Assembly: GCA_015665415.1 (NCBI GenBank) | Contig: JADFAE010000013.1 | Span: forward strand, 1-64,000 | Source: Roseobacter sp. | GTDB taxonomy: Bacteria; Pseudomonadota; Alphaproteobacteria; Rhodobacterales; Rhodobacteraceae | Direction of reading: 5' to 3' | Length of the DNA: 64,000 nt | Shown: positions 19,025 to 28,576 of the stretch, piece by piece | Numbering within the stretch: position 1 is the stretch's first letter | Layout of the letters: every line of letters starts with the position of its first letter | The notes under the pieces: model-generated | What the model saw: only the letters and a program-made list of their open reading frames with translations | Told to the model about the DNA's origin: nothing | Database searches by the model: none | Position numbers and translations under genes: made by a program

Positions 19025-20779
19025 TTAGTCAAAAATCTCGGGGTCATCCCGATTCAGGTCACGCACGGCAATGGCAGTCTCCTGCGCCTTGCTGAGCGTC
19101 CACCGGACGCGTGTCGCATACTCGATTGCGCGCCCAGTTAAAACGATCTGCTTTGCCGCACGTGGCTTTAATCGCGTTTTTTCCAGATAAACACTGGGTT
19201 CCAGCTTCAATTCGCAGCTTCCGTCGTGCCGGAACACCCAGATTTCACCGCTTTTGAGCGCCATGGAAACCGCCGCCCCGCCCAAATCAAGCGCAGAATC
19301 GACCTCCGGATGCAGGTGCAGCCGCAGTTCAAACCCGATGCCTTGGGTGCCAGAGCGGTCCAGCATCTTCGAAAAGACCTTCTTGGCCGGATCTTCGATG
19401 GCCACCAAAAGGTCCTCGCCGGCCAACCCGCGGCCATCATCCGACAGCTCCAGGGTGCGCGCATGGGTCAGCCCAAAGTCAGGCAGATAGCCGTCATGCC
19501 CGCCTTGGAAACGATGGCCGTCGCTGACCTCCGCAAGCACCGCCTGGACCCGTGTTGGCGCACCCACCAACAATTCCTGCCCCGTAGTGCGATCCGCAGA
19601 GGCCAGCCGGGCACTTGAGTGCCCCGCCAGAGACAGCGTCGAATGCGATGGCGTCGCCCGTCCAGCGCGCCGCCACTCCAGCCCAAAGGTCTCTCCAGAG
19701 CCGCAATTGACAATCAAAGGTCGTCGTCCCGAGGTCAGTTCAAAGGCCAAAGTGGAGGCATGACCGTTGCTCGACGCCGCGCCCTTGGGTGGCACCGCAG
19801 CATCAATCACCACCGAGGTGCGCCGCGCCGACAACCGCGCATAGCCCATGGCCAGCCCATCATGATGGCTGCCCGCGACATGACTGGCGGCCAGCGCATG
19901 ATCCAGCCAGCCCTCCAGACCACGCCCCCCCCCATGAAACCGGGCCAGCCCGCCATCAGCGTGGCGCAAAGTGCGCAGGGCCGGGGCAATACGTTCAATC
20001 GCTGCGACCTGTGCTGCGGGCACTGTCCGTCCGGCCTCGTGCAGGGCGGCAGCGGCCCAGGTCAGCAGGGTAAAGACTTCCAGCAGCTCTTCGGGGTTGC
20101 GGGTCGGCACGCCGCCCTCCGCATCGATCTGGCTGTCACATTCTGCCGCCAGCGCCCGAATGGCCGGATCCGCCAGCTCTTCGCGCCCCTGCAGCGCCAG
20201 CCCTGCATAGACCAGGCCTGTCAGAGCCTCAAAGCGCGGCAACCCCGGCGAGGCTCCTTGCCAGCGCTGCGACAGGAACCAGGTCTGCTGCGAGAGGGAC
20301 TGGTAAAAGGCCTCCGTTTCGGTGCGATCCTTGCTGCTGAGCAGAAACAGAGCATGGTTGATCCAGCGGATCACCCGGCGACCAGTCAGATCCGGCGACC
20401 AGGCCAATGCCGACCCCAGCCCAGCTCCGGCCCCATGGCTTTCGATCCAGCCCCAGACCCATTTCTGTGCCTTGACGCGGGCCTTTATATCGCCAACCGC
20501 GGCCAGGTCGTCGAGCCAGGCAAAGCCCTGACGTTCGGCATCAAAGGCGGCATCCGGGGCATTCACCTCCCACAGGCCGGTGGTCTCTGATTCGACCAGA
20601 AAGCCGGCAAACAGCAGGTTTCCGGCGACCAGCTGCCGCCCCCGGGCAAAACTGCCGATGGTGCGCGGCTCTGGCTGCGAAACAAATCCGGTTGCAGCTG
20701 GCTGCTTGCGGGCGCGCCAGGCATAAAACCGGTTCATCAGACGGGTGCTGCGCCCCGCCACTCTATCGTATCTGGACAT
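19025..20779 (-). CDS. Heparinase II/III-like protein
   Basis: A 584-residue protein with an (alpha/alpha) toroid N-terminal half and a C-terminal beta-sandwich heparinase II/III domain (ARFHGGGRG, HSTLSLAGHSSARL, GHRFQGGHDGYLPDFG). There is no obvious signal peptide, which is common for this roseobacter orthologue. It always appears near purH and rsmB in related genomes as far as I know, suggesting a conserved cell-envelope or polysaccharide role, but the substrate is not established. Confidence 0.85.
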   Translation of the reverse strand: MSRYDRVAGRSTRLMNRFYAWRARKQPAATGFVSQPEPRTIGSFARGRQLVAGNLLFAGFLVESETTGLWEVNAPDAAFDAERQGFAWLDDLAAVGDIKARVKAQKWVWGWIESHGAGAGLGSALAWSPDLTGRRVIRWINHALFLLSSKDRTETEAFYQSLSQQTWFLSQRWQGASPGLPRFEALTGLVYAGLALQGREELADPAIRALAAECDSQIDAEGGVPTRNPEELLEVFTLLTWAAAALHEAGRTVPAAQVAAIERIAPALRTLRHADGGLARFHGGGRGLEGWLDHALAASHVAGSHHDGLAMGYARLSARRTSVVIDAAVPPKGAASSNGHASTLAFELTSGRRPLIVNCGSGETFGLEWRRAGRATPSHSTLSLAGHSSARLASADRTTGQELLVGAPTRVQAVLAEVSDGHRFQGGHDGYLPDFGLTHARTLELSDDGRGLAGEDLLVAIEDPAKKVFSKMLDRSGTQGIGFELRLHLHPEVDSALDLGGAAVSMALKSGEIWVFRHDGSCELKLEPSVYLEKTRLKPRAAKQIVLTGRAIEYATRVRWTLSKAQETAIAVRDLNRDDPEIFD

Positions 20780-20884
20780 GCTCTCTGCCTCACGCCTTCT
20801 GTGCTGTAGGTTGCAGGCGTTTTGGCAAAAATATAGCCGCCTTGGCGCGTCAAGTCACCGGCGAATGCAATCTCGAGTGAATCC

Positions 20885-22147
20885 TCAGGCGGATTTGCGC
20901 AACAGCGCCATATAAAACCCGTCCATGCCGCCGGTCTCAGGCCAGTAATCCGGACGCAGACGCAGCCCGCCTTCTTCGGTGATCCAGGCAGGATCAATCC
21001 CCGGACGGTCCAGCGCGGCGCGATCCGCCGACATATCCGGGAACATCTCCAGCGCTTCTTCCACTTGGCATTCGCCCTCATCCGGCAACAAGGAACAGGT
21101 GCAAAACACCATGCGTCCACCAGGTTTGACCAGGCTCCAGGCATGCACCAACATCTGCGCCTGCAGCTCGATCAACTCGCCAAAGGCACTGCCGTCCTTG
21201 GCATGGGGCAGATCGGGATGGCGACGAATGGTGCCGGTGGCCGAACAGGGCGCATCCAGCAAGACCGCATCAAACTGGCCGCTTTGCTCCAGCGCGTCAC
21301 CGACGACCAGATCCGCCGCAAGAGCAGTTCGGGTCAGGTTTTCCTGCAGCCGCTCCATCCGCGTTGCCGAGGTATCCACAGCGGTGACACTGGCACCACT
21401 GGCGGCCATCTGCATGGTTTTGCCCCCTGGTGCGGCACAAAGATCCAGCACCCGTTCGCCCGGTTGGGCCTGCAATATCTGTGCAGGCAGCGCGGCCGCC
21501 GCATCCTGCACCCACCAGTCCCCGGCCTCATACCCGGCCAGCGCCGAAACCTGGCCAGCCTCTGTCAGACGTCGCGAGCCCGTTGCCACAGCGGTTCCGC
21601 CTAAAGCCGTCAGATCCGCGCCGGGCTTGCCGGTGATGTCCAAGGGTGCACCTGCATAATGCGCCGCCTCAATCGCCAACATCACCTCAGCGCCCCAGGC
21701 CTGTACCAGGGGTTTTCGCAGCCATTTAGGCAGGCGCGGCAGGCGCAGTTTGGCCCATTCCTGCGGTCCCTGTTCCGCCACTTTGCGCAACACCGCATTG
21801 ACCAGGCCTTTGAGTTTTCCGTGGCGGCGGTGCTTGGAAACGATGGCAACCATGTCGTTCACCACCCCATGCGCGGCGGCCCCGTGACACAGCTCCACCG
21901 TGCCCAGACGTAGGGCATTCTGCACCGTCAGCGGCGTCGATTTCTTCAAATGTTTTTGCAGGATACGGTCGACACGCTCCAGCGAGCGCAGGGTTTGCAA
22001 CGTCAGGCGTTGGGTGCGGGCGCGATCCTCGGGCGTCAATCGTTCCAGCGCGCCTGCAGCGTAGCATTCCGCCAGGAGTCGCCCTTCGCCGAGAACCTGA
22101 TCCAGCAGGTAGATCACCGTGCGGCGGGCCTGGGTTCCATCGGACAT
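20885..22147 (-). CDS. rsmB: RsmB-type 16S rRNA (cytosine-C5) methyltransferase
   Basis: A 420-residue SAM-dependent RNA m5C methyltransferase. Residues 1-130 form a NusB-like RNA-binding domain; the C-terminal Rossmann domain has the SAM motif DLCAAPGGKTMQMA, the DAPCSATGTIRRHPD motif and the catalytic cysteine in CTCSLLPDEGE. The start MSDGTQARR at 22147 is preceded by AAGGAGAG, better than the open frame upstream. It probably methylates C967-equivalent cytosine. Confidence 0.9.
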   Translation of the reverse strand: MSDGTQARRTVIYLLDQVLGEGRLLAECYAAGALERLTPEDRARTQRLTLQTLRSLERVDRILQKHLKKSTPLTVQNALRLGTVELCHGAAAHGVVNDMVAIVSKHRRHGKLKGLVNAVLRKVAEQGPQEWAKLRLPRLPKWLRKPLVQAWGAEVMLAIEAAHYAGAPLDITGKPGADLTALGGTAVATGSRRLTEAGQVSALAGYEAGDWWVQDAAAALPAQILQAQPGERVLDLCAAPGGKTMQMAASGASVTAVDTSATRMERLQENLTRTALAADLVVGDALEQSGQFDAVLLDAPCSATGTIRRHPDLPHAKDGSAFGELIELQAQMLVHAWSLVKPGGRMVFCTCSLLPDEGECQVEEALEMFPDMSADRAALDRPGIDPAWITEEGGLRLRPDYWPETGGMDGFYMALLRKSA

Positions 22148-22258
22148 TTCTGCTCTCCTTAGCATGACGCCTGCGGCTGGCAGGGGTCCAGACGCAGGGG
22201 TGGCTTGCTCCCACCAAGGAGGGGCGTATACCATGGCCGCAGCATAAAGGAACCCGCC

Positions 22259-22483
22259 ATGAGCGATGCCCCCCTCGCCCCCAATGACGATGCAGCTGAA
22301 GCAACGCCAGCCATCGACCCGAATTTGCCCCCGGCAGCACAGCGGGCCCTCGCGGAGGCCGCCGAACGCCGCAAGCAGGCCGAGGCCAAAGCCCCGCCAC
22401 CAACCGAACTGGGCGGACGCGACGGGTTGGACCCCGCGCGCTATGGCGATTGGGAAAAAAAGGGCATCGCCATCGATTTTTGA
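22259..22483 (+). CDS. DUF1674 protein, succinate dehydrogenase assembly factor 4-like
   Basis: A 74-residue protein ending in ELGGRDGLDPARYGDWEKKG, the conserved SDHAF4/DUF1674 signature. The N-terminal half is Ala/Pro/Glu-rich and probably disordered. Eukaryotic SDHAF4 binds flavinylated SdhA during complex II assembly, so an equivalent role is likely. The start at 22259 follows AAAGGAA. Confidence 0.88.
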   Translation: MSDAPLAPNDDAAEATPAIDPNLPPAAQRALAEAAERRKQAEAKAPPPTELGGRDGLDPARYGDWEKKGIAIDF

Positions 22484-22493
22484 TCAGCCGGTT

Positions 22494-22552
22494 CAGGGGG
22501 CTCCGCCCCCGGTCCTGCGGACCTCCCCCGGGATATTTCCAGCCAAATGAAG
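22494..22552. repeat. Roseobacter intergenic repeat with GC-rich hairpin
   Basis: A GGGGGCTCCGCCCCC hairpin (22496-22510) followed by a CTGCGGACCTCCCCCGGGATATTT-like unit and AAATGAAG. I recognise this composite as a very common dispersed intergenic element of Rhodobacteraceae. It lies between the convergent DUF1674 and dapB genes and may double as a terminator. Confidence 0.65.
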
Positions 22553-22651
22553 AAAGCAAGGCGAATGTCGCCGGTCTTCATTTGCCCATAGCGATCCAGC
22601 TTCGCCACGCAGGCATGTTGCGGCCCAAAGGCGCGTTTGCATTTCGCAGGT

Positions 22652-23461
22652 TTAGAGGCCGAGCACATCCATCATATCGTATTCACCTGGCGACTGACCT
22701 TGCCCCCAAAGGGCTGCCTTTAGTGCACCGCGGGCAAAAATGGCGCGATCGGTGGCCATGTGGCGCAGCACGATCCGCTCTCCGGCGGCTGCAAAGAGCA
22801 CATCATGTTCGCCAACGATGTCGCCACCGCGGATGGCACTGAAGCCGATGTCGCCGCGCTTGCGCGCACCGGTGATGCCGTCGCGGCCCGAATCAGAGAC
22901 CTCTGACAGAGTCACCCCGCGCCCCTCGGCGGCGGCCTCTCCCAGCATCAAGGCAGTGCCAGAGGGCGCATCCACCTTGTGGTGGTGATGGGCCTCGATC
23001 ACTTCGATGTCAAAATCCTCATCCAGGGCAGCAGCCACCTTTTTGGTCAATTGCACCAGCAGGTTCACACCGAGGCTCATGTTGCCGGCCCGCACCAGTA
23101 CCGCATGACGCGCGGCAGGCTCCAGCTGGGCTATCTGCGCCTCTGTCATGCCGGTGGTGCCGATGACATGCACCGCGCGAGCCTGGGCTGCAAGTTTGGA
23201 AAAGGCCAATGTTGCCTCGGGGGAGGTGAAATCGATCACCGCCTGGGCCTTGGCAAAGGCCTCTAGTGGATCATCGGTGACGATGACGCCAAGTGCCGCC
23301 CCGCCCATGGCCCGGCCGAGATCCTGGCCAATCCAGGCATGACCTTCGCGTTCCACCGCGCCAACAAGACGCGCCTTGTCGCTGTGCTGGACCGTGTTGA
23401 TCAGCATCTGCCCCATGCGGCCCGAGGCCCCTGTAATCACGATACCCGGTGTCTCGCTCAT
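22652..23461 (-). CDS. dapB: 4-hydroxy-tetrahydrodipicolinate reductase
   Basis: Lysine/diaminopimelate pathway enzyme. The NAD(P)-binding motif is [10 protein letters not shown] and the catalytic/substrate segment is [15 protein letters not shown]. The 269-residue length is normal. The start MSETPGIV at 23461 fits the family N-terminus. Confidence 0.95.
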   Translation of the reverse strand: MSETPGIVITGASGRMGQMLINTVQHSDKARLVGAVEREGHAWIGQDLGRAMGGAALGVIVTDDPLEAFAKAQAVIDFTSPEATLAFSKLAAQARAVHVIGTTGMTEAQIAQLEPAARHAVLVRAGNMSLGVNLLVQLTKKVAAALDEDFDIEVIEAHHHHKVDAPSGTALMLGEAAAEGRGVTLSEVSDSGRDGITGARKRGDIGFSAIRGGDIVGEHDVLFAAAGERIVLRHMATDRAIFARGALKAALWGQGQSPGEYDMMDVLGL

Positions 23462-23572
23462 CGTCCTGATCCTTGCCTGGTGCAAATCCTGTTTGCAGAG
23501 TTTTCGCTGGTTTTCTCCTACCCGGTTGGCGATGACTTGGCAAAGGGCTGGTTTCGGCTTAGATCAAAAAGC

Positions 23573-23968
23573 ATGGCTAAGAACAATTCTCCTGAGGGGC
23601 GCGGCCCCTCCCAACGACAGCTGCGCGTCGGCGAGCTGATCCGACGGACCCTGTCCGAAGTGCTGATGCGCGGCGATCTGCATGATCCCGAGCTCAATCG
23701 TATGTCGATCACCGTCGGCGAGGTCCGCGTCACTCCGGATCTGCGCATTGCCACCGCCTATGTGCTACCGCTTGGCGGTAAGGGGCAGGACGAGCTTTTG
23801 AAGCTTTTGGCCCGCAACAAGGGCGAGTTGCGCCGGATCGCTGGCAAGAAGCTGGGCATGAAATACACCCCCGATCTGCGCTTTCAGCTTGATCTGACCT
23901 TTGACCAGATGGATGCCACCCGTGCCATGCTGGCCCAGGACGCGGTGCGCCGCGATCTCGAGGATTGA
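23573..23968 (+). CDS. rbfA: 30S ribosome-binding factor RbfA
   Basis: A 131-residue KH-domain protein ([42 protein letters not shown]-like segment) needed for late 30S maturation and cold growth. The start MAKNNSPEG at 23573 is chosen because the upstream frame extension lies inside dapB antisense sequence. truB follows about 830 bp downstream, the usual rbfA-truB neighbourhood, with one inserted gene. Confidence 0.93.
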   Translation: MAKNNSPEGRGPSQRQLRVGELIRRTLSEVLMRGDLHDPELNRMSITVGEVRVTPDLRIATAYVLPLGGKGQDELLKLLARNKGELRRIAGKKLGMKYTPDLRFQLDLTFDQMDATRAMLAQDAVRRDLED

Positions 23969-24705
23969 TCCGTCGCGCCCTGATCCTGCTGGCGGCCCTT
24001 TGGGCTGCGCCCGTGGCCGGGGCAGTGGAATGTGGCGATATCACCTATGACGGCAATCGCTACACCCTCTGCGAAGTCGATGCCGCACAGGAACAGCTGC
24101 AGCTGTTCCTGCGCGATGACAAAGATCAGGTCTTTGGCCATTTCTCCAACATCGAAGAGGCGCTTGCGGCTGAGGGCAAAGAGCTGATCTTTGCCACCAA
24201 TGCCGGAATGTACCACGCCAATCGCGCCCCGGTCGGGTTGTACATCGAAGACGGCAAAGAAGAAATGCGGCTGATCCCCAACGCAGGACCCGGCAATTTC
24301 GGGCTCTTGCCCAATGGGGTCTTTTGCCTGCGCGAGGGGCGGGCTGATGTCTTTGAAACCCTGCGTTTTCGCGACAGTGGCACCAGCTGCACCTCTGCCA
24401 CCCAATCGGGGCCGATGCTGGTGATCGACGGCGCGCTGCATCCCCGCTTTCTGCCCGACTCGACCTCCTCTTACATTCGCAACGGAGTTGGCACCTCAAC
24501 GGATGGCACCCGGGTGGTTTTTGCCATCTCGCGCAATGCGGTGACGTTCCATCAATTCGGCAGCCTGTTTCGCGATCATCTGGAATTGCCCAATGCGCTG
24601 TATTTCGACGGCAATATCTCGCGCCTGCATGCGCCGCAGGTCGGGCGCTCTGATGCGGGTTTCATGATGGGGCCGGTGGTTGGGGTGATCTCAGACAAGC
24701 CCTGA
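23965..24705 (+). CDS. Phosphodiester glycosidase-like (DUF2233) exported protein
   Basis: A 246-residue protein with a signal peptide ([16 protein letters not shown]) and a NAGPA-type domain: [36 protein letters not shown] and [12 protein letters not shown]. It starts with TTG inside the rbfA stop (overlap 4 bp), implying translational coupling. Relatives cleave GlcNAc-1-phosphodiester links or act in cell-envelope glycan processing; the substrate here is unknown. Confidence 0.82.
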   Translation: MIRRALILLAALWAAPVAGAVECGDITYDGNRYTLCEVDAAQEQLQLFLRDDKDQVFGHFSNIEEALAAEGKELIFATNAGMYHANRAPVGLYIEDGKEEMRLIPNAGPGNFGLLPNGVFCLREGRADVFETLRFRDSGTSCTSATQSGPMLVIDGALHPRFLPDSTSSYIRNGVGTSTDGTRVVFAISRNAVTFHQFGSLFRDHLELPNALYFDGNISRLHAPQVGRSDAGFMMGPVVGVISDKP

Positions 24706-24801
24706 CACGCCCAAAACCAGGGCAACAGCAGTCCCGGCGGCAATTGACAGGGCATCTGCCTTGGGCTAGTCGGCGCGCCTCACTTGAATGTAGGAAATGA
24801 C

Positions 24802-25710
24802 ATGGCACGCAAACGCAAAGGGCGCGATATTTCTGGCTGGCTGGTGGTGGACAAACCCGCCGGGCTGACCTCCACCGCGGTCGTGAACAAGGTGCGTTGG
24901 GCGCTGGAGGCCAAGAAGGCCGGCCATGCGGGCACTTTGGATCCCGAGGCTACGGGCGTTCTGGCCATTGCCCTGGGCGAGGCCACCAAGACCGTTCCCT
25001 ATATCACCGACGCGCTCAAAGCCTATACGTTTACCGTGCGCCTGGGTCAGGCCACCAATACCGACGACGCCGAAGGTGAAATCATCGCCCAAAGTGAGGC
25101 CCGCCCCTCGGATGACGAAATCAAAGAGGCTCTTGCGCCTTTCATCGGCGATATCCAGCAGGTGCCGCCCAAATTCTCGGCGGTGAAGATCGACGGCCAG
25201 CGCGCCTATAAACTGGCCCGCGACGGCGACGAAGACTTTGAGATCGCAGCCCGGCCCCTATGGGTCGAAGAGCTGGTTCTGGTCGACCGTCCCGACCCGG
25301 ACCATGTGGTGCTGGAGATGACCTGTGGCAAGGGCGGCTATGTGCGCTCTATCGCCCGTGATCTTGGTGCTGCCCTGGGCTGCCACGGCCATGTCAAAGA
25401 GCTGCGCCGCATCTGGTCCGGGCCGTTCGACGCGGCCGATGGGCTGACCCTGGAGGAGGTCCTGCGGATGGAACGCACGCCGGAGCTGGACACCCACCTG
25501 CGCCCCCTAGAAGTGGGGCTGGCGGATCTGCCCGAGTTGAAATGCACCCCAGAAGGCGCCGTGCGCCTGCGCAATGGCAACCCCGGCATGGTCCTGGCGT
25601 CAACGCTGGAATATGGCGAAGAAGCCTGGGTTTCCTTTGAGGGCAAAGCGGTGGCTGTTGGCATCTACAAGGCTGGTGAACTGCACCCCAGCCGGGTTTT
25701 TGTGCAATAG
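24802..25710 (+). CDS. truB: tRNA pseudouridine(55) synthase TruB
   Basis: A 302-residue pseudouridine synthase. The catalytic Asp lies in [13 protein letters not shown], with the KP motif in [11 protein letters not shown] and the later [13 protein letters not shown]. It modifies U55 in the T-loop of tRNAs. The ATG at 24802 has AGGA 8 bp upstream; a TTG at 24784 is an alternative. Confidence 0.95.
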   Translation: MARKRKGRDISGWLVVDKPAGLTSTAVVNKVRWALEAKKAGHAGTLDPEATGVLAIALGEATKTVPYITDALKAYTFTVRLGQATNTDDAEGEIIAQSEARPSDDEIKEALAPFIGDIQQVPPKFSAVKIDGQRAYKLARDGDEDFEIAARPLWVEELVLVDRPDPDHVVLEMTCGKGGYVRSIARDLGAALGCHGHVKELRRIWSGPFDAADGLTLEEVLRMERTPELDTHLRPLEVGLADLPELKCTPEGAVRLRNGNPGMVLASTLEYGEEAWVSFEGKAVAVGIYKAGELHPSRVFVQ

Positions 25711-25776
25711 CGCAGGCCCACTGCTGAGAACGGGTGGGGCTTGCTCTGCCCGCCAAGCACTGGCAGGACTGGGCGC

Positions 25777-26283
25777 ATGATTACCCGCAGCCATACCAAG
25801 GGCGATGCGCCCTCTACCGCCGTCTATTCCGATTGCGAGACCTATCGCTATAGTCTCACCCGGGTCTGGAATCCGGCCGGGACACGGGTGACGTTTGTGA
25901 TGCTCAACCCCTCAAAGGCGACTGAGGTGCAGAACGATCCCACCATCGAGCGCTGTGAGCGGCGGGCGCGGGCCCTGGGCTTTGGCGGCTTTCAGGCCAC
26001 CAATATCTTTGCCCTTCGCGCCACCGATCCACGGGTCATGCGCGCTGCCAGCGATCCGGAAGGCCCCGACAACCAGGCTGCGATCCTGGCCGGGCTGGAC
26101 TGGGCCGATACGGTGATCTGTGCCTGGGGCACCCATGGCGCCCACCGCAATCAGGGCCCTTTGATCGAAACCCTGCTGCGCCAGCGGAACAAACCCCTGC
26201 ATCACCTGGGCCTCAGCAAGCACGGTCACCCCAAACATCCGCTCTATATCGCCTATAGCCAAGCGCCTCTGCCGTGGCATTGA
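25777..26283 (+). CDS. DUF1643 domain protein
   Basis: A 168-residue protein with the DUF1643 core: VTFVMLNPSKATEVQNDPTI, then ATNIFALRATDP and CAWGTHG. The family is widespread and of unknown biochemical function. It follows truB by 66 bp on the same strand and may be read through from it. Confidence 0.85.
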   Translation: MITRSHTKGDAPSTAVYSDCETYRYSLTRVWNPAGTRVTFVMLNPSKATEVQNDPTIERCERRARALGFGGFQATNIFALRATDPRVMRAASDPEGPDNQAAILAGLDWADTVICAWGTHGAHRNQGPLIETLLRQRNKPLHHLGLSKHGHPKHPLYIAYSQAPLPWH

Positions 26284-26460
26284 CGACGTTTTAACGCGGT
26301 GGTTTTGGCCAATTCGCCGCAAGTCCTTGAACTGGGTCCACAAAGTCGGCTCTCGTGATGTTCTCGATTTGTTTGGGGACAATTAAGGGAAATATGGCAC
26401 ACTCAGCTTGGGTCAGACTGACATCCTTATCCTGATCCAGACCTGTTTTGGAGTGATGCC

Positions 26461-27549
26461 ATGTTATGGTTGGCGGGCCTGCTGGGCCTCATTGGAGTTG
26501 GCGGTGCGGCCCTGCTGGATTTCAGCGATGACAGCTCTGCGGAAGATGAGACTGACAATCAAGCCTCTGGCACCAACCCCCCGGTGACGCCCGCGGATGA
26601 GCTGTTGGGCGGTGGGGGCGAGACCGACGAGGAGCCCTCTGACAGCGGCACCGAAGAAGGGCTGAGCATCTGTGACTTTATCGATGAGAGCGGCGGAAGC
26701 GAGACCGCAGGCGGCACCGAAGATCCGACCCTGTTTGATGGCGATCATCTCACTGGCACAGGTGCTAGCGACATTATTGGCGGCACAGAGATTGGTGACC
26801 AGATCAGTGGATTAGGCGGCAACGACCAGCTGAACGGCTATGCGGGCAGTGACTCTATCGATGGCGGCACTGGCGACGACAGCCTGCTTGGTGCGGATGG
26901 TGATGACACGCTCATGGGCGGTGACGGCTCTGATCTGTTGCACGGCGAATACGGCGATGATGCCCTGGGCGGTGGCGACGGCGATGACAGCCTCTTTGGC
27001 CATTTTGGCAACGACAGCCTGCTGGGCGGCAGCGGCGATGATTCCGGTCATGGCGGCCAGGGAGATGACAGCCTGAACGGCGAGGATGGAAATGACGCCC
27101 TGCACGGCAATGACGGGGCGGACACATTGCAGGGCGGTGCTGGTCAGGACAGCCTGTTCGGCGGCCTGGGCAATGACTTCGTCTGGGGCGCAGATGACGG
27201 CAGCGAGACAGATTACCTCAATGGCGGCAGCGGCGATGACACCCTGGTCGCAGGGGCCGGCGACATCGTCACGGCGGGGGCAGGCGCTGACGAGATCTGG
27301 GCTGAGGACCTTGGCGGCAGTGGCGCCACAATCCAGCTGATGGATTTTGACCCTTCGGAGGATCAGCTGGTGGTGTTCTGGAACGCCGACAGCGAGGCCG
27401 AGCCAGAGATCGAAATCGAACCGGATAGCACAGATCCCAGCCAGCAGATCATTCGCGTCAATGGCACAGAGGTTCTGCGCCTTAGCGGCGCCGAAGGGCT
27501 GAGCCCTGAGGATATTGCCCTGGTAGACGGCCAATCCACCTCTCTTTAG
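26461..27549 (+). CDS. RTX calcium-binding repeat protein
   Basis: A 362-residue, strongly acidic protein. Residues 2-20 are hydrophobic (membrane anchor or atypical signal), followed by an acidic Ser/Glu linker to about 90. Then about nine to ten tandem GGxGxDxLx nonapeptide-type repeats (about 100-275) form a Ca2+ beta-roll. The C-terminal part (FDPSEDQLVVFW, LRLSGAEGL) resembles the non-repetitive tail recognised by type I secretion. The cargo function is unknown; adhesion or surface-layer use is possible. Confidence 0.82.
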   Translation: MLWLAGLLGLIGVGGAALLDFSDDSSAEDETDNQASGTNPPVTPADELLGGGGETDEEPSDSGTEEGLSICDFIDESGGSETAGGTEDPTLFDGDHLTGTGASDIIGGTEIGDQISGLGGNDQLNGYAGSDSIDGGTGDDSLLGADGDDTLMGGDGSDLLHGEYGDDALGGGDGDDSLFGHFGNDSLLGGSGDDSGHGGQGDDSLNGEDGNDALHGNDGADTLQGGAGQDSLFGGLGNDFVWGADDGSETDYLNGGSGDDTLVAGAGDIVTAGAGADEIWAEDLGGSGATIQLMDFDPSEDQLVVFWNADSEAEPEIEIEPDSTDPSQQIIRVNGTEVLRLSGAEGLSPEDIALVDGQSTSL

Positions 27550-27745
27550 GGGCGGTCTCTGACCACCAGCCTTGCGGTTTTGTGCAGCCGATACCGCCGC
27601 AACAGCAGAACCCCTTTGCCTTTTGCGCCGTTTCCGCCTATATGCCGCCATCTGTCGTGGATTCGCGACAGGACTTACTCCATGGGCCTGCGCTGGACGA
27701 CATCCCGGCCTGCGCCATCACCCTAACCTTTTAAAGGAGACCCCG

Positions 27746-28015
27746 ATGTCGATCACTGCTGAAGAAAAAGCACGCCTGATGAAAGAATTCGCAACCAAAG
27801 AAGGCGACACCGGTTCGCCCGAAGTTCAGGTTGCTGTTCTCACCTCGCGCATCAATACCCTGACCGAGCATTTCAAAACCCACAAGAAAGACAACCACGG
27901 TCGTCGTGGCCTTTTGAAGATGGTTGCTCTGCGTCGTAAGCTGCTGGACTACACCAAAGGCAAAGATGAGGCCCGTTACCAGGACCTGATCAAACGTCTG
28001 GGCATCCGCCGCTAA
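27746..28015 (+). CDS. rpsO: 30S ribosomal protein S15
   Basis: An 89-residue S15 with the family segments [17 protein letters not shown] and [22 protein letters not shown]. The start follows AAAGGAGA. A strong terminator lies 26 bp downstream. In most proteobacteria pnp follows directly, but here it is 4.4 kb away. Confidence 0.97.
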   Translation: MSITAEEKARLMKEFATKEGDTGSPEVQVAVLTSRINTLTEHFKTHKKDNHGRRGLLKMVALRRKLLDYTKGKDEARYQDLIKRLGIRR

Positions 28016-28040
28016 GAATACCGGTCCTTTGCGATCAACT

Positions 28041-28072
28041 GCGCCCGTTCGGTCTCCGAGCGGGCGCTTTTC
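28041..28072 (+). terminator. Rho-independent terminator of rpsO
   Basis: GCGCCCGTTCGG / CCGAGCGGGCGC stem with a short TCT loop, followed by TTTTCGTCTTT. Confidence 0.85.
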
Positions 28073-28121
28073 GTCTTTGCAGTGCAGTATGCCTTCCCTC
28101 TTGCAATCTGGATGTCAGCCT

Positions 28122-28140
28122 CGTATCAAATATTGATACG
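28122..28140. promoter_or_regulatory. Inverted-repeat operator upstream of DUF6525 gene
   Basis: CGTATCAA-ATA-TTGATACG, perfect 8-bp arms with 3-bp spacing, 21 bp before the ATG of the next gene. It has the geometry of a dimeric HTH repressor site; the regulator is unknown. Confidence 0.5.
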
Positions 28141-28161
28141 TTATCACATCACAGAATTCCC

Positions 28162-28437
28162 ATGCCCTCGACTTTCCCTCGCCTGCGCGCCAACAGAAAT
28201 CTGGGCGAAACCCGCCTCAAGCGCCGCAAGCGCTGCGAAGACCCGATGCAGACCTATGATCTGCTGCCACGGGAGCTGCGTCTCTGGATGCAAAGCGCCA
28301 AACTGCCCTGGTCGCCAGCCTCTTGCCGGGCGGTTTGGCGCAAGGCCCAGATCAGAGGCGACAGTCTGGGACAAATTCTGGCCAGCCTCGATCGGGCAGA
28401 AGCGGCCACTCTGGCACGGGTTTCCAAGCGGAACTGA
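28162..28437 (+). CDS. DUF6525 family protein
   Basis: A 91-residue basic protein with the core YDLLPRELRLWMQSAKLPWSP followed by SCRAVWRKAQ. I recognise this as a small conserved Rhodobacteraceae family of unknown function. The high Arg/Lys content and length suggest nucleic-acid binding, but that is a guess. Confidence 0.75.
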   Translation: MPSTFPRLRANRNLGETRLKRRKRCEDPMQTYDLLPRELRLWMQSAKLPWSPASCRAVWRKAQIRGDSLGQILASLDRAEAATLARVSKRN

Positions 28438-28576
28438 AGACAGCCCGCGTTGTGTCCAGACAATAGCCGCAAACTTGCCTTCATATGTCGCCCGTTGTTC
28501 AGATTGCATGGTTGGCATCCGCAAAATCAAAGGATCACGCAACACCCCACCCGGCGGGGCACTCCCGGAGTTTAAA